Assembly (NCBI GenBank): GCA_037013495.1
Contig: CM072812.1
Coordinates: forward strand, 75,809,840-75,873,839
Direction: 5' to 3'
From: Hippophae tibetana
Lineage: Eukaryota > Streptophyta > Magnoliopsida > Rosales > Elaeagnaceae
Length of the DNA stretch: 64,000 bases
Below are positions 37,124 through 48,300 of this stretch, one piece after another. Numbering within the stretch: position 1 is the first letter of the stretch; every line of letters begins with the position of its first letter. The notes beneath the pieces are model-generated. The model ran no database searches. It had not been told where the DNA came from and saw only the letters and a list, made by a program, of their open reading frames with translations. Made by a program: the position numbers and the translations under genes.

Positions 37124-38911
37124 TGTTGTGTGTTTTTTTAACACATAAAAACGTGCAAGCATACACGGTCACAAGTAATAAAATTTGATAAGTAAGTTAT
37201 CGTTCCCACAGAGATTTGTTACTACAGTTTGTTGAATACTAAAATTATCTCTCTCTGATTTTATTCAAAACGCTCGTTGATTGTAACAAAATTAAGAAAA
37301 CAGTTTAATAACAAAATAAAAGAAATCTAGGATTGCAATTTTTCACTAAATTAATCAACTCAAATCATATTATTTTCTTTTGATTTATATTTTTTAGTAC
37401 ATTCAATTTGTCAACCGAAAACTTCTAATTTTATTCATACATCTCTTCTGAGCTCCGTACAAACACACCTCGTTAAATTAATTCACTATATTCCTATGAG
37501 AATTAAATTCACCGATATTCATTACGTTCTGAGTTCTCAAATGGCCACACATACAATTAGGGTATATTCCTATCCTTCATCATACATGTCATTCTATCTA
37601 TGAGCAATATACACAAAAATGTCTCTTCCAAGTTTATTTTTGTGCCACGGATCATTTGATAAAATTCGTAAATAATCAAAAGCATTAAGCACAAAATAGA
37701 ATAAACAACTCAAACGTCTTATAAATCGTTCAAAAATAATTAAAATAAAAGCATCATAAATTTAGATCAAATGCAACCCTAGAAAAATTAAATTACTTCA
37801 TAAATTTAAATAAAAATTACAACAGATACATAAAAATTAGATGAAGAAGAAGAAAAATTAAAACACAAATATTTGGCACACGCAGAACACAACAAAAGCC
37901 AAAAATGGCTTCTGCGTGTTCTGCAGTCCAAAACCGAACAACACCAAATAATCACCAAAACTAAACTCTCCAAAACTCCAAAACTCTTTTACTCTATCAT
38001 CTTATCTCCTATTTATAGCTAAAAATAATACATCTAAAATATTACATTTTTTTATTTTATTTTTTTATAAAAACGCGTAAAAATTGGTATCGAAACTAAA
38101 ATCAATGCGTATCGAAATTCGATATCGAAACCTTATTTCAATTCACGCGTGAGACAGGGCACCGTTTCTGTATTTTTTTTAATTCATTATGCATGCCACG
38201 TGTCAGCGTCTGATTCATTGAAGGAATTAATGCGAACACGTGGCATCATTTGATTAGCTGAAGATCTGGTTGCACGCAGAGATCACCGCACGGGATCAGA
38301 GGCGCGCGTAACGTGGGGGATAGCGGTTGGACGCGTCAGACACGTGGATCCCACCTGCACGCCGGCCTGCGCGGCAGGTGGGCCCCACTCGGGCGCCGAT
38401 CCACGTGACAAATAAGATCTGCACCCACTCGCTTTGGTTGGGTGTGATAAGGACGCGCGAATCTCAGTCGTTTCTTCTTTGATCGGACGGTCCACGTATG
38501 GCGCGTGATTCTTCTTACCTACGCAGAAAAATAAACTTTCTTAATTGCATTTTGACCCACAAATTTTTTTCAAATTACATTTTCAACTTTCTTTAATTAC
38601 AGTTTAGCCCTTTTCTAATTTAAATTAAATTTTTAAACTTTTAATAATTAAAATTAAGCCCGATTTTAATTTAAATTATATTTTTGACTTTTATAAATTG
38701 TAATTAAGAACTCTATTATTTGAAATTATATTTTTAGACATAAATTTGCAATTAATTACGTTTTTCGATACAAATTATTTAATTTTCTTAAAATATATAA
38801 AAAAAATAGTAAATACTAATTTATTATACTAAAATTAACTAAAAACATTAAGAATATAGCAATTATAATTAATAAAATAGATGAAAATAACTATATAAAA
38901 TACAGTTATCA
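37124..38911 (+). mobile_element. Solo LTR (1788 bp) with 5-bp target duplication
   Basis: The segment starts TGTTGTGTG and ends CAGTTATCA, giving the TG...CA ends of an LTR, and is bounded by GACAG on both sides (37119-37123 and 38912-38916). It interrupts a tandem-repeat unit, which proves insertion. No coding frame is supported. It begins with a stretch AACGTGCAAGCATACACGG, then AAGTTATCGTTCCCACAGAG. A TATA-like box, TCCTATTTATAGC, is near 38010. Strand is given as read; the true orientation is unknown. The parent family was not identified. Confidence 0.85.
38190..38500. promoter_or_regulatory. GC-rich island with four G-boxes and nested palindromes inside the solo LTR
   Basis: CACGTG occurs at 38197, 38237, 38341 and 38402, within 211 bp. 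Between the last two, a perfect 10-bp inverted pair (38341-38350 and 38398-38407) encloses another of 8 bp (CCACCTGC at 38351-38358 and GCAGGTGG at 38374-38381). The region is far richer in G+C than its surroundings. G-boxes are bound by bZIP and bHLH factors in plants; a regulatory role here is inference. Confidence 0.6.
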
Positions 38912-39496
38912 GACAGCACAACCTATTATTATGGTGCATCCTTCTTGTAACTCAACGCGCCTAGAATTTGTGGATCATTTGGTGGTCTGAGTCCTAAGGT
39001 GTAGTACTCACTTATTGTGCTTCTTCTTATTCACTACCTTTCACAAGAGTGCATGCCTTAGTTAAGTCCTAAGCCTTTTCAAGTTGAGGTGGTTTAGACC
39101 ATCTTGTTGATTTGATGTTGGACTATATGTCCTATCAAATCTTCCAAGTATAGACTTTTAATTTGGAAAGAGAAGCAGGTATCCTAAGTGTTTCCTTTAT
39201 TGATAACAACAAATTTAAATTACAAAGTAGTTGAAAATATCCTGGGAACAAAAATTGAAATATAGAAAACTAAGTCTATTCATTTTACTAAGTCGTATAA
39301 TAATGAAAATCATAAAAAAATTTAAGTAAAAATAAAACTAGTGAGGTAAGCACTCTCTAGCCACATTTTTATCTCTAATTAAGTACTATTCATGTTCCCA
39401 TATTTGTTGGAAACTTTAGGGCGAGGTGGTATGTTAAAGCTACAACATTGGTCTATGTAAGAAAGGCTTGCCCGGGATACAATTAGAAGAGGATGG

Positions 39497-39922
39497 TCAG
39501 TCCATAATAAGGAAGTCTACCATTACTAATTCAGTTTTTATTGGAAGGGTCACATTACCTTCTAAGATGAGTGAGAGTGCAAAGAATCCTACCAAAGGGG
39601 TAGTCATTTGTTTGAAAGGATAAGAGAGCTTCATTTGCTTCCAAGCCTTAGGGAACAAAAAGTCGACTAAGCTGTCAGTATCTATTAATATTTGATGAAA
39701 AGTTATATTGGCCATCAGAAGGGTGATTACCAAGGAATCCATGTGAGGATGAATCAATCTACAAGCTTCTCTTTCTAAAAATATTATTTTTGAGCCCGTG
39801 AGTTTAGGATCTTTTCTTGGGTTACGTGTATTAGCAACTTGTAGATTTTCTAGGCAATAAATGGCCTCATGGATGAGTACTTTACGAGCATTGTTGGAAC
39901 TACCCCCAATAGGATCTCCCAT
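39497..39922 (-). pseudogene. gypsy aspartic protease remnant
   Basis: A 141-residue open frame on the - strand reads RLIHPHMDSLVITLLMANIT, then ILIDTDSLVDFLFPKAW and MTTPLVGF...GNVTLPI. This is the retropepsin region of plant gypsy elements, in which the catalytic motif is usually VDNGSSADIL or similar. Here it reads IDTDSLVDFL: the Asp is kept, but Gly/Ser positions are changed. No polymerase follows it downstream on the - strand. Confidence 0.85.
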
Positions 39923-40089
39923 GATGACCCAAACCTCTCGGACTTCTTATCCTTGAGACTAGTTCTTTTATCTAGATGGCGAGGCCTGTCATGATGGCTA
40001 TTACTATTATGGTTGTAGCTATTATGGCTATAGTTGATGTAGCCTTGGATTGTTCACAAATTCATCCAAGTATCCTTTCATGACTAGGT

Positions 40090-43000
40090 ACTTAATTTCA
40101 TCTTTGAGATCCTAGTAGTTTTTGGTTGAGTGTATAAAGACTATGAGTGTTGGTTATTTTTGTAGACAAAATATTTAACTGTAAACTTGTTTTTAGGTCT
40201 ATTATCAAGTCTATCAAGAAAAGTCGAACAAATGTTCAAGTTTTAAATAGTCATACTTTAGGTATATCTTTTATAATTACGACATATAAGATTGCACTCA
40301 TACATTTAATAGAACATGTTCATAAATTTGAAATTATTTTTGGTACTAAAATATTTATTTAAACTTGAATCAATTTATAAAATTACTAATTAAATATCTT
40401 TTAGATGTGTTTAATATTTTTAAGATGTGTTTTAAAAAATAATTTTTTATAATATTAAAGTTTGTAATGAGCTTTTGAAAAATTAAACCTAAAATATATT
40501 TAACATTAATATTATTAGGTTATTATTATTATCTAAGTGCATAGACACGTTATGTTGAGAATTGTATTGGCCGAATTGCTAAAAAAGAAGATACGTTGAA
40601 TTTGCCTGAATTTTCCGAAATCTGCCAATCTGCTGGAAATTGATGGGGCGCTGTTGAAAAAAAATCGGTCGAACACCACTCATCCTTACCCTTGGCCATG
40701 TTCTGAATTTGAGCCATCACTTGAATTAATATTAAGCATCTCTTTATTTATTACTCAATATCTTCATTCATCACTTTGCAAAAAGGAAGCATAACAAAAA
40801 AGGTATACAGAAGATAGAGAATTCTGGCTACTGATTCATTGATAATTGAAAAACAAGGTATTAAATAAATTGATATCTTATTAGAAATATTTATTAATAA
40901 ATTTGTTTAATATTTTTATACTTATATATTTTTACATATTTAAATTAAATAATTTTATATGTGATCATAATTATTTGATGTGATTATTAAATTTCAAAGA
41001 AACTATTTTATTGATTTGTGTTAATCTTTTTGCTCTATAATTTGCTAGTTGATTTTATTTAAATGATATATATTTTGAATCATCTATTTATGATTATTCA
41101 TTATTAAATATGTTCTAAAACACAAACGAGTACCTGTGTTTTTGTGTTAACCCATTTTACAGTTGATTTGTGAACGATCTGATTGGTAGGAAGCTTATTG
41201 AAATATTGGTCTGAAAATCGTCTATGCTAATTTTAAAAATTGTGAAAACAGAGGAATAACTCATAAGAAAAGTACATTAGGGAAATATCCTAGGGAGGAT
41301 AGCATAAGGCCGAGTTTGTACTTGAACATTTGATTTTCATAGTGGAAAGTTAGGTGATCTGATGGACCGGTGATTTTCCTCTTAGGTTATTGTTATGGCC
41401 TATGTTGCCTCCACCTAAAAATATTGTGTGTTAATATTTTATTTTCGCACTTTATTCTTACACATAATTTCATACATGATTACTTTTTTAGGTTATTAAA
41501 TTATAAATTGATAAAAATTGAAAATAACATATTCACACCCCTCTAGGTTAATTAGGTTTATAATTTAGTGACTAGTGTCTTTGTGAAACCTACAGTATTG
41601 AGACTTGTCTAACTAGGGTTTTTCTATTTCTTGGACCAATGTACAAACTGATGGCATTTAACTTGCTTTAGCAAAACCTCTCTTAATTGCACTGAAATGG
41701 GTGTAAGTATGAAATTTTTGTCTAGGGTAGATGAGATTTATGTCCCCAATCTTTCTATTATATCTTTGGTTCGATCTGGACCTTTTATTGTCATAAGGGT
41801 TCATCCATACTCTACGCTTATGATCTACCAACTTTTTCTTAGGAGGCTTTTGGTTCTTTTGTTGGAAAGCATTTCATCCATATTGATGTAAGAGCTAATT
41901 TGTTGGATAGCCTTGGAATGTATTGTTAGAAAATCTTTGGCCATATCCCTCCATTGAGCTCCTTGGTATAGGGATTGGTGCAAAGTCGTAATGGAAACAG
42001 AGTATAGGCATTTTACCACTTGTATATTCTCTCAATTGAATTGATCAAAGAAGTATTTTCTGCATTTACTTTATGTAAGGCCAATAGGTGAGCCATGTTT
42101 TTTTCCTTCTTCTCTTGGCTGAGAAGTAAGACAAGAAATGTCTCCGAAATTGTATGAAGGAATAAATAGTACTAGACTTCAAAGTACGATACCAAGCTCT
42201 GACCTTGTCTGTTAAGGAAAGTTGGAAGGCACAACACCTTACTACATTGGTATAGGTATTGAGGTCCATCCAACCCTTGAAGTTTTCTAATTGTTTCAAG
42301 GGATCTTTGGTGCCGTTATATATGGCTATGTTAAGCCATTTGAACTTATTAGAAAGTGAAATGGAAATAATCTTTATTAGACCTCTTGTAATAGTTCAGC
42401 AAGTCAGTCAATAATGGGGTGAAAGACAATCGATATTTCATCCTGAAGTTGAATCATAGGGTGATAATTGGCTGTTGAGGTTGCTTGGTTGACATGGTTG
42501 GCTAGTATAAAGTGTCCTTGACGATATACCTTGAGGTGATTGCATAGATCTTGATCTATATGAACCTCTCAAGTTGGCCCTAACCTATCCAAGGCGAACA
42601 TTAGATGGGATTGTGATCTAATGTTGAAATTAGGACAACTCTATTTGGTATGAGTAGACAAAGTCTGGCCAATCAAAAGACTTGGGTCTTGCTATAGACA
42701 ATCATCTTACCAACCAAGCCCTTGATTGCTATGGGTATAGCCTTGTGCACTCTAGGCATTGGAGGATGTTGTAGGGATATTTTCTAGGACGATGGATGAT
42801 CCAAAAGCCATTGGATTTAGTAGGCTCTCCAAGATGGACTAGAGTATAGTTTCCATCATGTCTAGGCTGGCTCGAGCCTGAGCTCGCATTGCCTTTTGGA
42901 TTTTCCAAGTGCAGCACCTATTTTCTGAGTAGGTTGCGACAAAGCTAGAAGGATTGGTAGACGAATTACCTACTAGTTGGTAGGTTGAACCTCTTGATTG

Positions 43001-43230
43001 GTTGTCGGGGTCTGAGTGGTAGAGCTAGTTATCTAATCCATGATCTCTCTTAAAAGTCCAGAGAGTTAGATATGTAATGGTGGAGGATCAGACGACCTTA
43101 AGGTTTTGTTTTTAGAAAACTCTGTTGCTTTACATTCTCTTTTTAAATACTTTTACTTTTTTGATAGATTAAGGAGTTTAAGAACTTTTTTGAGAAACCT
43201 ATAATTTTTGCTTTTTTCAACTGAGTATTA
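40090..43230 (-). pseudogene. gypsy gag remnant, interrupted by a solo LTR
   Basis: The core (42066-42299) reads MDLNTYTNVVRCCAFQLSLT, KVRAWYRTLKSSTIYSFIQF and RRHFLSYFSAKRRRKKT, the Retrotrans_gag pattern of the Tat/Athila group. Upstream fragments extend to the primer-binding site. The C-terminal part near 40040-40140 reads DLKDEIKYLVMKGYLDEFV after what should be a zinc knuckle, but that knuckle region is broken by the insertion at 40144-41570. Confidence 0.8.
40144..41570. mobile_element. Solo-LTR-like insertion in gypsy gag, GACTA duplications
   Basis: The non-coding segment is flanked by GACTA at 40139-40143 and 41571-41575. It starts TGAGTGTTGG. Its right end contains ATAACATATTCACACCCCTC followed by TAGGTTAATTAGG, wording typical of the ends of SIRE/Maximus-type copia LTRs, but it finishes AATTTAGT rather than CA. 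gag coding resumes on both sides. Length about 1.43 kb. Confidence 0.65.
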
Positions 43231-43232
43231 TA

Positions 43233-43257
43233 CACTTCTTTCCCACAAACGGCACCA
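43233..43257 (-). promoter_or_regulatory. Primer-binding site of the gypsy element
   Basis: On the - strand TTTGGTGCCGTTTGTGGGAA directly follows the 5' LTR end. This is the usual tRNA-primed reverse transcription start of plant gypsy elements, normally TGGCGCC, with one change here. Confidence 0.75.
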
Positions 43258-43258
43258 A

Positions 43259-43749
43259 ATGTTAAAGATATTTTTTGTCAACATTAGGTAAGAATACCCT
43301 TCATGTATCTGTGAGATAAACAAACTGTTAGGACCTCTGACCACCTTGTGGGAGACGATCATTGGGCTTCCGAATCTTAATTCGATAACTATAAGATAAA
43401 GGCTAGAAAAGATCTATGGTCTCACTTTAGTTTTATATGAACATAAATTGTTTAGTTGTATTCTTCTGTGATATTCAAGTATAAGTTAGTAAAAATATAT
43501 ATATATAGGAGAAATAATTAACCTAATGGCTATCCCTTATAAGGATAGGATTAACTTGTTATAGTTTTAGACATCTATCTTTAATTATCTCTTTATGATA
43601 ATTAAAAGATAATTATTGAATCTTTATTTCTTTGAGATATCTATCTTACAATTTCTCTAGTGGTTATGCACTTATTAAGTTTGATCCATAAGGCTCTTTA
43701 TTAAACAAGATCATTTTTTAACTGTCACGTAATATGTACAAAATTATCA
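43259..43749 (-). repeat. 5' LTR of the gypsy element
   Basis: It begins TGTTAAAGATATTT next to the primer-binding site and ends near AAATTATCA on the + strand. It shares several blocks with 32240-32605. Confidence 0.75.
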
Positions 43750-44947
43750 TAATTAAAAATATTAACAATAATAATGAAAAAATATATCTTTTAACTAAAA
43801 CTTGTTAGACCATTTTGAGAAAAGGAAAATGTTGCAATCCTTTTCATAATCAATCTAAGTCGTTCACTTGTTTTTTTATCATTTAAATAAGGTTTTTGCA
43901 CGGTTCCAATTAAAGGATAGACAACTTATGCCTTTTTAGTACATTTTTTGGTTTAATTATGTTGTACGCTCCCATTGTATCAGATAGTTTTAACTATAAG
44001 TGAAATCATTCAAAAAAAAAATCATAATCATAAAAATAGTATAATTATATTCAGTTTATATATTTTCATTATTAAAAAATAGTTTAATATATAAATATTT
44101 TATATTAGAAGTTATTTAATTAAACGTTATTTAAATTAAAATATCATAATTTATGTTCATTTAATGTTAAATTTTGATTAATATTATTAATATATTATTT
44201 TTATTTTTATATATTTTAGAAGCGCTCTTATATATAATTTTCCAAAATCTTTTAGGTATTGCAATTACATTACTAAATTTCGTTCAATAATTTAGTTATT
44301 AAATATAATTGTAACGTGGGGTACTCTCATTTATTACCTGTATTAGAGGTTTGATGCGTTTAACTATGATGTATGCTTGAATGTATTGGGTAATTTTAAT
44401 TATGCTCAAAATCTAGATTTTAGGTGTCACACAATAGTTTAACTATCAGATATGGTTTGCAATGTTATATATGTATTATCGCTAACTCTTAAAAAAATAT
44501 GTACATAATTGAAAGTACTATAAAAAATGTTATTGGGTATAAAACACAATGAATCATATATTTTTAAATATCTAACATTATTTTTTTTATTTTAAAAAAA
44601 ATTGAATTTGTTAACTATCAAAAAGCATTATCTAAGCAAGAAATTATCAATTTAAATATATCAATATCAAAATTATTAACAAAAATTAAAAACTTTATTA
44701 AACACCCAAAAAACTTGCTCTTTATTATAAGATTTTTTAAAATTGAATATTTAGTTGCTCTAACTTATATATTCATCGAAAATAAAATTTTAATATCATA
44801 TTATAATTTATAATCTTCAATATTATTGATCTAAATTGACAAAAACATATTAATATGACATAGATTATCATAAATAGATATCTAGATGAGAAAAAAATTT
44901 AGGTTAAAAATAACACAAATATATATTTTTATTCAATATAATTAATA

Positions 44948-44969
44948 ATATATATATATATAATTAATA

Positions 44970-44992
<23 letters not shown>
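44948..44992. repeat. (TA)n microsatellite, two blocks
   Basis: Two TA runs separated by ATTAATA. Confidence 0.9.
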
Positions 44993-45003
<11 letters not shown>

Positions 45004-45302
45004 CTTACAAAAAAAAAATCATATAAAAGAGTATATTTACAAGGAAAATTAAAGCAACTTTATATAAAAATAGAGAAAAAAATGGATGGGTTCCATCACA
45101 TTAATTAATAGTATAGTGTTACGAATATAACTATATGAAAAGCAATCGTGCTAGATAAAGTTTTTTTTTTTCAATTAAATTTTGTGATTGAGTTTGTTTG
45201 TTTAATAAAACAACATGACAGTCTTTCAATGGGCAAAGGATACACAGTATTTTATGAATCTTTGAGCAGCAAAATTTTAAATGCCACATAGATTCAAAAG
45301 AA

Positions 45303-45327
45303 GTAGCTAGCTAGCTAGCTAGCTAGA
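45303..45327. repeat. (AGCT)n microsatellite
   Basis: About six tandem TAGC/AGCT units. It is a perfect palindromic tetranucleotide run. Confidence 0.9.
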
Positions 45328-48300
45328 TTCATCCTCCACAATCATGACCAATTTCGAATAGAAGCATTACAAACAAAACCACCTTCATTATAACATTGAA
45401 AATGTCATGCTCATTAAGAAGCAACGAGTTGACTCAATTTATACAAGTGGTAGACACTACACATCACCACCACTTAGCCATACCACCGTGGGGTTGCTTT
45501 CACTGAGCTAACCCCCTCTATCCTCTACCGTTGCTTTTCTAAGCGTTTCACTTTGGTTGGTCTAAATTTTGCCAAAGTGGCCCCTTTTCAATACGGCTTA
45601 TTTCTTGTTAGTGTCAAGTATGCGGGCCCATTTGTGTTCCATTTAGGTCCACCAACCGCCCAAAAGGAACAGACCTTACTCAGCATAGCTTACTTCTTCC
45701 AAGTCTTTCAATGATCTTTTTATCGAAAAACTTTTTTACACATTAAAAAATCTTAATCTTGACCTACTTTTTACTTGTTGACCAAGTCTACGTGTAAATG
45801 TAAAGGATGAAAAAAGAGTATCGCTATGTCATTACTGTTTAGTAGTGATAAGTATGATTTTCCTTTAATCGAAAAAAATATTAATATATATCATTAATAT
45901 AAAATAAGATTTCAAGTATTATTGATAAAAAATTTATTGATATTTAGAAGATAATTATAACACATAATAATGCAACTGTGTTATAATCAATATTATCAAT
46001 TATTTAAGTGGTACAAGGCATCGATCATGACATGTATTTAAGGAATGAATATTAACTACATATTTTAGGCTTTTGTGATGGTGTACTAGAGATCTGGTAT
46101 CAATGTAGCCTTAAAATTAAATTAGAGGTTCTAACATCTTTATTGATTGAAAAGTGCATGTAATTAATAAAACCTAACCTAGGTATAGTTAAAATCAATG
46201 TGGATACATCATGAGATACTCATTCTATTTTCACAGAATTGGACATAGCAGCTCAAGATAATCAAAGTTTGTTTGTCTTTGTAAGAACAATGAAGATTTC
46301 TTCTATGGATTATGTATTAAATGCAGAGCTCATAGTTTTGAGGGAGACTTCGATCGTAAGTTGTTATAGAAAGGAAATTCTCTAACCTAATCATTAGGAA
46401 TGACTCTCTGGTCACTATCTAAAAGGAGACTCACCTTATCTTTTCACTTGGGGTCTAAAATCTTAGAGAAGAAAAGAAGCATGTGAAGGACATAAAAGAT
46501 AGCACATAGAGAAAGCAAATGAAAAATACATTTTTGTTACTTGATTGTTATGGATATTATATTCGATAAATAATTAAATATTAATATATTATTTGTAGTT
46601 TTTATTGAAAAAATTATAATAAATTATACTATTTGTGATATTATATAGTATTTTAATTAAAAAATATTAAATATACATACATTTTCACATTAATAATATT
46701 AGGCCACATAAAATTATGCTCTTAAAACTAAATCTTTATTAAATATAATTTTTTTTAATATATATTATATCTTAAATTTAAAATAATTTATTATAATATT
46801 ATTTATAAGTAATTAACCATGTGTAACTTTACTAACTTCTTTCAATCTACGTTAACAAATTGAGGCTTTCTATAATGGGAGTCATCAAAGGAGACATGGG
46901 CATAAGTTGGCTCAATAAGGTAAGGAAAAACAACCACCACTCGGTTTTGACACTCAAGCGACTTGCCCTGCCAAACATCGATGCAAAAATTAGATTTCAC
47001 CACCTCTATCTACCCAATTAGTCTATTTGATTTCAAAAATATAAGTTAAAAACTTTCTACTATCCAAAAAACCTTCTATCTCCAAGCTCCTGTATTAGAT
47101 TAGGCAAGATTTGATGTCACTACTCCAAAAGTTGCTGGTAATATATAATATATATTTATGATATATAACATTATTATAATTTAAATATAATAAAATTATA
47201 TCATATTTATTTTATTCTTATATTAACTATATATTGATAATATTATTATTGAATAAAATTATCATTATAAATTATTTTTATTATGATGATATTTTTTACA
47301 CATTTATTTTAATTAAGATGGTTATTAATAAAATATTTTGTATAATGATAATAATTTTTATTATAATAATAAAGTTATTATGTATATATTTAATAATCTT
47401 GTAATCGTATCATGTATTATAAAAATATAGAATTTAAAATTTAAAAATATAAATGTTGGAATATACTAGCTAGACAAATAAAATATTACTTAATAATAAT
47501 TAATATGATAAAATAATATTAATAAATATAAATGTTTAATTATATTTAATCTTCTAAAATATATATTTAATAAAAAATTGATATATTTAAATAAAATGCA
47601 CAGTTACGTGGGAAATAATAACTGTATCTGCAGGCAGAAACTGAGGATCAATTTAGAATAGAAACGGTCAAGATTTAATTTACACTTCCCGATAAGATCA
47701 GAAATGATGATGTCATAAGGACGGCAACATCGGAGACGCGCCGTCAATAGGCAAGTTATGACCATGACGAAAAAAAGAGGTGTGGGGTCCACGCTTAGGT
47801 TAACAAAAATGTCAAAAAGAAGTCTTCATGTACTTCTATTTTACATTTAATTTATTGTTCAATAATAATAGTATAATAATTATTTATTAATTAAAATAAT
47901 TATATATTAATAAATTAATATAAACAGAATTTATAATTAATTAATTAAATATTAAATATTAATATCTCACGTAATATAAAAAAAGTATTCATCTCACTTA
48001 ATATATAAAAATCATGCATGAAATTTATAATTATATTAATTATATCCTAATTAATACAATCAAAATTTCATTTAAAACGATTTTTTTTTTCAAAAAATAG
48101 TTAAAATAATATCTTCATTTAACACCTCTTTTAAATTAAAAATAATATAAATTAATTAAAATATATTTATTATTATTATAAATTTTAAAAATAATAATTT
48201 TGTGATTTTTGAACTTCTTTACATCAATGGGTATTTATCATATTATAACCTTACATTTTATCGAGAGTTATTTTATTGTCATAGCACGTGAGATAATATT

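Larger units (their letters stand above)
36331..39070. repeat. ~285-bp tandem repeats of the gypsy element, split by a solo LTR
   Basis: Three full units (36331-36610, 36733-37016, and 37017-37123 continuing at 38917-39070) and one partial unit (36611-36732). Shared landmarks are GAGCCATGGCC, TCAAGGTCTAAGG, TTAGTTTTATCCT, AACTCAACGCGC and GAGCTCACTT. Removing 37124-38916 restores the third unit. Such repeats are known from the non-coding parts of Tat/Ogre elements. Confidence 0.8.
32240..43749 (-). mobile_element. Non-autonomous Ty3/gypsy (Tat-like) retrotransposon with nested insertions
   Basis: A right LTR (43259-43749) is followed on the - strand by a primer-binding site reading TGGTGCCGTTTGTGGGAA (43233-43257), then a gypsy gag, then an aspartic protease. 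The left LTR remnant (about 32240-32605) aligns with the right one. No RT, RNase H or integrase is recognisable between protease and left LTR. That space holds ~285-bp tandem repeats, a minisatellite and an ORF-like region on the opposite strand. This layout resembles Tat-lineage gypsy elements, which can carry an antisense extra ORF before the 3' LTR. Two solo LTRs are inserted within. Many stops: inactive. Confidence 0.8.

Noticed and set aside
38283..38495. 70-codon - strand frame in the GC-rich island
   Set aside because: Open only because the region is GC-rich and palindromic; no protein family and it lies inside a solo LTR.
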